DNA of 64,000 nt, taken from positions 22,252,276 to 22,316,275 of the forward strand of contig NC_079379.1 of NCBI RefSeq assembly GCF_021018895.1. The letters run 5' to 3'. Every line of letters begins with the position of its first letter. Position 1 is the stretch's first letter. Source of the stretch: Seriola aureovittata (lineage: Eukaryota > Chordata > Actinopteri > Carangiformes > Carangidae). Shown in pieces: positions 51,801-60,800 of this stretch. The notes under the pieces were generated by a model. It saw nothing but the letters and a program-made list of their open reading frames with translations, ran no database searches and was not told the origin of the DNA. Made by a program: the position numbers and the translations under genes.

Positions 51801-54800
51801 AATTACACTAAATGATAATTAATAGGTGGTCTTTAAATTTTGACTTAATCCGTTGAAGAGGCAAAAATGATAAACCATTTTATGATTGAACAATTACTTA
51901 CCTTTTCACCCCGTAAGCCTTCTTTCTGAAACTGAAATTAACACAATGAGTAACTAATTACATTAAGTAAGACTAATGATTTTAATATTAGTATATCATT
52001 GTCAAATTCACTTTGCTAACCTGGTCTAATTACTGCGATGAAATAAGGCCAGAGGCAATGGGTAGCTCTTATCTCCCACTCACATAAATGGTATTTTTAG
52101 TGTTTTCTAGCACGTGTGTCATCAGAAAACTTTCATACAGATAAGATGTTGTTGGTCTTTCTTCTGTCAAATTATTCCATCTTTACTTTTCTTTCTTACT
52201 GAAAATAAAAAAAACATATTGGGAAAACGTGTTCCTCTCTTCTTCATAGAGCTGTAACAGTAACGATTACATTCATTACAAATTTCCCATCAGAAAATTG
52301 TAAAATGAAAAAGGCCACTCTGATTTCTCAGAGATATATTGATATTATTTCTTTTGATGAGTCCAAACATCCGAACTCACAAGAACTTTGCGTTACTATG
52401 ATTTGTTTCAAAGAAAAGTTTTTCTCATTTTTGCTTGAAAATTACTCAAAAATGATTGATTATGAAAATAGTTGGCGATAAACACTCTGTCAATCGCCTA
52501 ATCAAACAACCAACCTATTCATACAACTTTAGTCCTTTCCTTCCTTCACACACTCCAGCTTGCTCCTGTTTTGTGCTTCCATTTAGGAAGATCAGCTCAG
52601 TAAGGACAGTAGGTAAATCTTGCCCATGATTACCTGGTTTTTTAATTGTGATAATCATAAAAATGTGTAATTGATTGTAGTTAAAATGCACAATATGACC
52701 TTTAATTTGTTTGCGTTTTAAAAATACTGTTTGTTTTCTAACTCCTTCACGCAACAGTGTTCAACATTCAGCATTAAACAAGCCTGTTATTCTTATATCC
52801 CTTTGCTCTGTTTTGGATACTCACCACATCCCCAGGTAATCCGGGAAGGCCTCTCTCCCCCTGTGACACAGTTCACACAACAAGGATGAAAAACCCTGTC
52901 ATTAGAATCAAGAAACTTTCAGAGTAAAGTCCCTCAGGCAATATGGTAATGATACGGCAACGACCATAATTTATGAGACTACGCGTGTTAAAATGTGTAC
53001 TTAATTGCAGGCCCAAAGGAAAGTGAAAGTTGTGGGTAAAGTACCACGGTAATTCTTTGTGCATATGTGCGTATGCGTGGATCCTTGTGCATGCATATGG
53101 GTGTGGTGTAAGCATGTGTGCACGACTGGAAGAATCATCAAAGTCAGTAATTACAGACAGACAAATGAACTCTGCATTTTATTTTCTCAGACAAATGAGT
53201 GGGCTGACTTTGATGGTGCACAGAGGACAGTAAGGAATGTCTGGAGAGTGCAGACAACAGCCTGGGAAACTGATGATACCTCTTTAAAATGATTTATATC
53301 AGCGCAGCTTAATAACATTATGCTTAAGGCAATATCCTCTTTGAATTGTTTCTAATCAAGGGAGCAGGGTGTTTTGCATACAGCACAGGAGGAGGAACAT
53401 ACCTTGTCGCCTTTAAATCCGCTGGGACCGGGTGCACCAACCAGTCCTCTGAGACCCTAATCAATTTTAGACAAAAGCTTCATTAGTACAAAGGTGACTC
53501 AAATCTGCCACAGACTGTTATTATCTAAGGTGTGTTAGTGACTGCAGCAGCTTAACAGAGATTCACAACTTACATCTTTCCCAGGAAATCCAGGTTTTCC
53601 TGGTAATCCATCCAAACCTGCTTCGCCCTGGAATGGAAACAAGTGGACAACAAAAACATGTGTGAAGTATTTCTAACTGTTGAAGACATTAGGAAATTTT
53701 CCATCCAAATGTAGAGCAGATTTTATTTGAATTTCCTGAAAATCATTTTTAGTCACATGCTTCATGTACTCAGGTATTTATTCACCAAGACTTTTCCCAC
53801 TGCAGTTTGTTGCATTTTGTTTTTATCAATACATCACCTCAGGCAAGTATAAAAACCTTTTTTTTTTTTTCCTAAACTGTGTCTGGAACAAATAAAGTTT
53901 TTGTATAGCTAGCATGGCAGCACAGATAAAGACAAAAAAAACCCAAAAACTTCAACCAAAAATCCAAAGAAAAAGACCTCTCAGTAACAGGTAGTTAGCA
54001 TGCGCTGCAATAGCTATCATGGCTACAAGGGAACACAAATGTCATCAACAGAAAATCCAAAGAAGAAGAACTCTTAGTAGTGAGATCTGTCTTTTTTCTG
54101 TGTCTGCTGGGAAAAAGTTGAGACAAATTAAAACATTTATAAAAAAATATCAAGACTAGAAGTCTCCAGTCACACTTTCAGCTCTGTGAGTTTCCACCTG
54201 TTATGAGCTAAAATCTACCACTACAATGCTAACATGCTCACAATGGCAATATTAACACACTGATGTTTAGCAGGTGTAATGTTAACCATGTTCTCTATCC
54301 ATGTTTGGCGTGTTAGCATGCTAACATTGGCACAATGCTGGGCACGTCATTAGTTTTGCAGGGATTTGGCCATAAACTAAAGTACCAAGATGTTGGCGCT
54401 AAATGAAAAATCAGGGGGATCACAGTAATTACAATTTATCATCTGGGAATGCCAACCCATTCATTCAGCCTGGAAGCAGTGGACTCACTGACTAACAGTA
54501 CCATCCAGTATGCCAGCATTGCTAATAAAGATTTTAAGATTTATTTATGTGTAACCCAAAACACATCCCCGCAGCAAACACTGCCCTGACTTGAACCCCA
54601 GGTGCCTCCTCGAAACCACCAAGCCTATTCCCTTTATCACTTCACTGAGGAAAATACTTTTCCAGTTTTCACCTACAGGAAATTGCTTACTGACTGACTG
54701 GCTGGCTGACAGACAGCTCCAAACCTGGCATCAGCATGTTTGAATGGAGCTATAGTGTACCTCGAGCCTGCTGCACATCCTTATGCCATATGGCAAAGCA

Positions 54801-57800
54801 ATCAGTGTCCTGATTCCATGTTGACTGCTTCATAAAAACTGCATGTTAATGCGATTTAAATTTAAATTCAAGTTGACGTCTCAGTATGATACATAAGTAA
54901 TTTTTACAACTGTTTCTAACAACTCCCTGCTGTGATTATTTGATCTGTTATTTGTAGTATCAATGAAATCGTGATCACAAAAACATGCTGACTTCAGCAG
55001 GAAGCCATTGTTGAAGCCGTAGGATAACCTTTCACTGGTTTATTCGCAGTCTGAACACCATATTAACAGTGTGATGGCAAAAGGAAGAAGGTCTTTGCAG
55101 CTCAGAGGAAACTTCAGACATCAACAATTCACTATAGGGCTGAATGAGGTGCATTATAGCCAAACGCCCCCACAGAGTCCGACAGGAAGTGTGGAGAGTG
55201 AATCAAGGAAGCCACATCTGTTTGTACAATTACGCCCCTCACTTCTCAGCTCCTCTGAGAAGACTGGTCTCTCTCTCTGTCAGAAATTAACCCTGTCGTC
55301 AGGATTTGCAGTATGAACTCTACTCTGTACAGGTTCAACCTTACATTACTCTTCAAATCCCAAGACATGGTGGGAAAACATGGACAGGGAAAGTAAGTCT
55401 CTCTTGTCCCTCAGCAACTACACTTGTGATCAAGCACTCTTGAACAAGATGCTGAACCGGACTGTATGCGTTGCAGCGGAGCTGTGTGGCCGACACCCTA
55501 ACCGTTGTACCAGGCAGTTCCCGAGTAGGAATACAGTATGTTGTGTGAATATGAAGCGTGGAAATCTGTTTACATTCAACTGTTTAAAAAAAAAATTACT
55601 ATTAAAGTATTACTTACCCTGGCTCCTGGAGTTCCTTTTTCACCTTGTATACCTGAATCACCCTACAACAAAACACAGAAAGATAATATCATTTCAAAAA
55701 TCATATCATCATTTTGCATTTGGTGAAGTGCACTCAGATTATACTCACAATGACACCTTTTGGTCCGGGTCCGCCAGGAATTCCTCCGTCCCCTTGAATT
55801 CCCTGTGTAATATAAATTGAAGACCATTATATCAGTGGAAGTTATTGACCCCCAAAAGTCTAACTGTTCCTGACTCAGCAATACACTCTAGGCCAAATGG
55901 AGACTGCTGAGTCAGAGCTGAATCAATGTAAGACATTTAACTGACCAACTAAGAATCCTGAAACCCCAAAAAAGAAACCACAGCTGTTTGTGACAAGACC
56001 CCCCTCATGGGAGAACCCTGGACTATGACCTCCTACCTCACTTTCATTCTTTTTTCTTGCAAAGAAAGAAAGAAATGTGTCTTCTGATGCTCATTTTCCA
56101 AAGTATTTTTCATTTCTTTTATCACTGTTCTTTTTTTTTTCTTCTTGGTTTTCTTCTAGGAAGTCTTCCCATCTAAATATACCCCAGCGTTCTTTGTTCT
56201 CTCTTACTGCAGTTCTGCCTGAGAATAACTTTTGGTCTGATTTAAAGCAGCAACTTTTAAATCGCAGTGGGCGCTGTAAAGTCGGTATTTCTTGAAAAAA
56301 GTTGGATTCCTTTTTGCTCTTACTCAGGTTAATCACAATATATACAGAGGTAAATGAAGCTTTAACGTGTAGAATATTTCCCCAAGTATTATGAGCTTGA
56401 TTTATGGTTTAAGGAGAATTTTTTTTTTTTTTTTTTTTTTTTTAATTACTGTGTAATTTAGACTTTTGTGAGAGCTCCACAGTTAAATGCCACTTTTAAC
56501 TGTGGTGTGCAACAACTGCTACTGATGGTTTAACCATGATTATTCACTTATGTATTGTAAAGAATAATTGTTTCAATTGGCCTTTTCCATAAAACACATT
56601 TTGACTTATCCCAACACGAAAAGCACAGGTGTAAATAATAAAATGAAGGATAACTGAATTTAATTTGGCTCTCACACTATCATGGCTTACTAAGAGCACA
56701 GCCCTTGTTAATTTAATTGGTAGCACCTGTGCTTTTCCTGGGCCACTAATACAACATTAATTAGGTCAGCTGTCTTTTAGAGTAAAATTACCATCCTGAA
56801 AAGCTGCAAAATAAGATTTTCTTTACTATTTGGTAGCAGAAAAACTCCACAACAAGCCTTAAAAAGCTGTTATGGCTAACGAGCTAGCAAGAACTTAACA
56901 TTACTCATTACGCCGACTTGGAGAAGCATTAGCATTGATTTGGAGTCATGTTTCAGGTTGAGATGGTTTGAAAAAAAATCGATTCTCCAATTAAAAGTGA
57001 TCTTCATTTGAATAATCCCATATCGATTCATAAAACCCGAGATCGATTTTAGACTTGGACAGCTTGTGCTGCTGGAAATGAAAGCTAGCTTATCTACGTT
57101 GTCATAGCCTAGCCTGTTAGCTTCACCTGAGCTCTGCCTGCACTGCAGCTTCTCCTCTGGATGGATGTTTCCTATTCGGCTTCCTTTTGCTCGACACAGG
57201 TAAGTTAATGAATGTAAACTTGCCACCGTAGGTAACTGTGGTTACATAACCTTTTGAAACGAGCCGCAACAACAAGCCGGCGCGCGCATCATAGGTGCGC
57301 CCCGGTACGTAAACAAACAGCGCCACGCCTCCCTGCACGTGAGAGACAAGCACGTTACAGACGCAGGCTGCATTTCAGACTTAAAAACTAAGAAGGCAGT
57401 GACGAACGACGAGTACAAGCTTATATATCAGTTACTTTATCCACTGTGTGTTATATTAATTTCACGTCACCTATATATGATCTGGTTTGTCTCAACCAAC
57501 CGGTGATAAAAGTATCTTTTCTCTTCAGCTGCTAACTTAACAGTTGACTGTCAATCAGTCAAAAAGGCTAACGTTAGTTGCTAACTTTGTCTGTTTGCCG
57601 CGTGTGCTAGGTAGTTAGCATACAGTGGGGTTTATCGGAGATTTTATTGCTGCCATTTTGGCTGCTATTTGCGTGTTTCCCTCCCTTTATCATTTTGTGT
57701 TATGTTAATTCCACATCAACACTATATGCCACATCAAAATGAGAAGATGGGCTCTATTTTCTGATAGTTTCTCTAAAGTTTTTCACAGGGCATTTCCCTG

Positions 57801-60800
57801 ATTTAGTGTCCCCCGTGTTGCATCAAAAGTGGGCGATCATTCCCTCCAGTCCTGGGTCGAGCAGCCTGTCACAGTCCATTGGCTAAACCCCAGCCAGCCA
57901 GCATTTCTCCCTCCTCCCCTCTCCTTGCTCTTTCACCAGCTGCTGCTTCATCCAAGGGAAAGTCAACCAAACTGCCCCCCTCCCCCTCCCTTCTTCTCAC
58001 AGGAAATCAATAACAGGCAGAGGTAATTGCCCAGAAAAACTTATGTATGCCCACTTAACAGAACAAGTGCATCTCTGAGATCAGAGCCAAAACCAGAATG
58101 ACTAAAGATATTTTATTTATATATATTTTTTTGCTCACATCAAAATTATTTTTAAAGGCTTTAAAATTAGCCAAATGCATGTGCACTGGTTAAAGAATTG
58201 GAGGGCCACATTCACGCACCTTTGGTCCAGCTGGACCTGGCAGCCCTTGATCACCAGCCAGTCCTGCTTGACCCTATTTACAAAAAAAAAAAAACATACA
58301 GATCAAAACATACCCATCTGGACGGTCCTCATGCTTCAGACTGTAATACCAAAAAAAAAAGTATATTTCTTACTTGCTCCCCTTTGTCTCCAGGTAAGCC
58401 ATCAATACCTGGTATCCCGCCGTTACCCTGTCAAATGATTGGAAACGCATAATTAATACCTAAACGTGAACTTTTAAGATCCGTAATATCAGAAAACAAA
58501 TCCTCCACATGTCCAGGTTCACGAGTGTCACACCTTCTCTCCTTTTTGTCCAGGAGCACCTGTCAACCCTATGCTGCCACTATCACCCTGTAAACAAAAG
58601 GCAAGTATTAACTTCGACTGTTCCGCAGTAGACACACATGCATGACGGCCGGTCACACAGGTGACAATGACGTGCGGTCAGATAATCAACCTGGTAGCAT
58701 CACAGGACACAGTTTAGTACATGGTGGTTGGGGGATTAATGTGGAAACAAAGTACAAATGTTAGAGATGAATTAATGGATTCGATTAATCAGACACTGGG
58801 AGACAACGTACATATGTTGAGACAAAGGACAGAAGATAAAAATTCACACAAAACAGAAAAGAGTTAAGTTAGCGTTAGTGTTAAGTAGCACACAAACAAA
58901 CTCATACATACTGGCGTTGCAGCCAGAATATGCTAACAAAGGTCAAAAGCTTTGCCAACACCCACTATGGTCTGGTCACACATCCAACCAAAGACTCAAG
59001 GAACAATAGCTTTCGATTGTCTTCGCAGTTTTGCACTTCTTCTTCTGGTTTGTACACTGATGTCATATTCTGTGCCAAGGAATCCCTTGGAATTCAAACG
59101 CTGGACTGAGTGAAAAGTAATGGCTGTTAAATTACACAGTACCACGAGGTCGTGCCCACCGCAAGACTTCCCTCTGCTTCATAAACCACTTTACAAGTCA
59201 CAGAAGGTTGCCCTTTAATTATTTTAGGAGCTTATATCATTTTAACGCACGTCATTTCTTTCATCGCAGAGATTAGGAGAAAGGCCCCCGCTCTGCTGTT
59301 CCCTATAACGAAAAAGACATCATCTATAACAACACTGCTACACGGAGAATTGCCTTTTCTAGTCCGTTAAAGATGCAATTAGAAGCAATCAAAGCAGGAT
59401 GAATTCAGTTTCACCCCATGCAACTCGATGACCGACATAGCCATTTTTAACCACAGCCTGAAAGTGGGCCTACGTCATGTGTTGGCACCAGGTTTAGAAA
59501 AGTTTACAACAAATTGCAGCCTTCTCTAGGAGAAAGAGAGAAGGCAGAGGCTCATGCAGAAAGTAAGAAACGGAAAAGCAACAGGGATGCTCTGCATTAA
59601 CGTTTGCTTTAATGCAGTTTTATCAAACCAGCCAGGTTTCAAGAAGCAATAACTACAAAATGAAAATAAATGTATCATGAAATGAGTTCTGCTGTCTGTC
59701 TGACTGCATTACTTAAAATAAGTTTTACTGTTTTTTAGAGTGAGAAATTGGTTATAGATTCACACCTTTATGATTCCAAATAATTTACAGGTGCATTCTC
59801 CAAACTATGACAACCAAAGTACAACATAAGTGAGAAGGCTTATCCGGTCTTCCAGACCTCTTGTGACCATTTTTAAGTGTCCCTCTCAGGACAGCTTGAA
59901 TGATGCATGCTGAGGATTTTGTCTCAAGGAATAAATTATACTCTGAGACTCCCAGCTGGCACTGCCAGGCAGCAGAGACACTGTGATTTGAGCAGACTGG
60001 GTGGGCGTCTGCGTAGGCCTGCCCTCTATACATCTACACATCCTCTGTGGTAATCTTTCCTGTAATTCTGACAATAACAGTTGTGGCATTTTCCTTGCCA
60101 CTCCCTGACAGAAAAGAGGTAAAATGTGTAGTAACATAAGAAGAATATATACATTTATATTAGCCCTATAAACACCAATGTCTTAAATTCACTGACTGAG
60201 TGATTAAGTTAGACCACTGGTTGACCAATTAGTTTGAGTTTCCTTGATTGGCCGTTGCTCTTTCAAAATGATTTGTTCCAAACAGTTTCTATTACGTCAT
60301 CAGTGGGTGTTTACAGGCAGTGTTGCCAACTTAGCACCTTTTCAAAAAAGCATCTTGCGACAAATCCAGCAAATTCATGGAAAAGCTTTTGCTACTTTCC
60401 ATAGAAGAGAGTGGCCAGTGTTGCCCAGTGAAAGTCACTGCTGGTTGACGTGTAGTCTTAATGGGCCACTTTCAGTGACAATTTCATACTTGTTCTGTTG
60501 TCTGACAACATAAACAGAAAAACATGTAACTAAGAACAGCTTTATTGGGAATTTGGCTGTACAGAGAGTAAATGGCTGAAACCAGCTGACACTAGGCAGA
60601 ATGAAAATATAACGAGATGATGTGATGAATATGCAAATTAGCATATTATGTATAGTGACTTGTCATGCAGGCTTTATTTTCCACTGAAAGAAGTTGTTTA
60701 TAGCAGTTCCACAACATGTATATGTACAGGTATGTATACAGTACTTAAATACATATACTGATGAGTGATGAACATTACTGTGTTCTGTCCAACATACATG

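Noticed and set aside
55380..55820. 146-residue + strand open frame
   Set aside because: It is antisense across two col19a1 exons and intron sequence, with no domain of its own.
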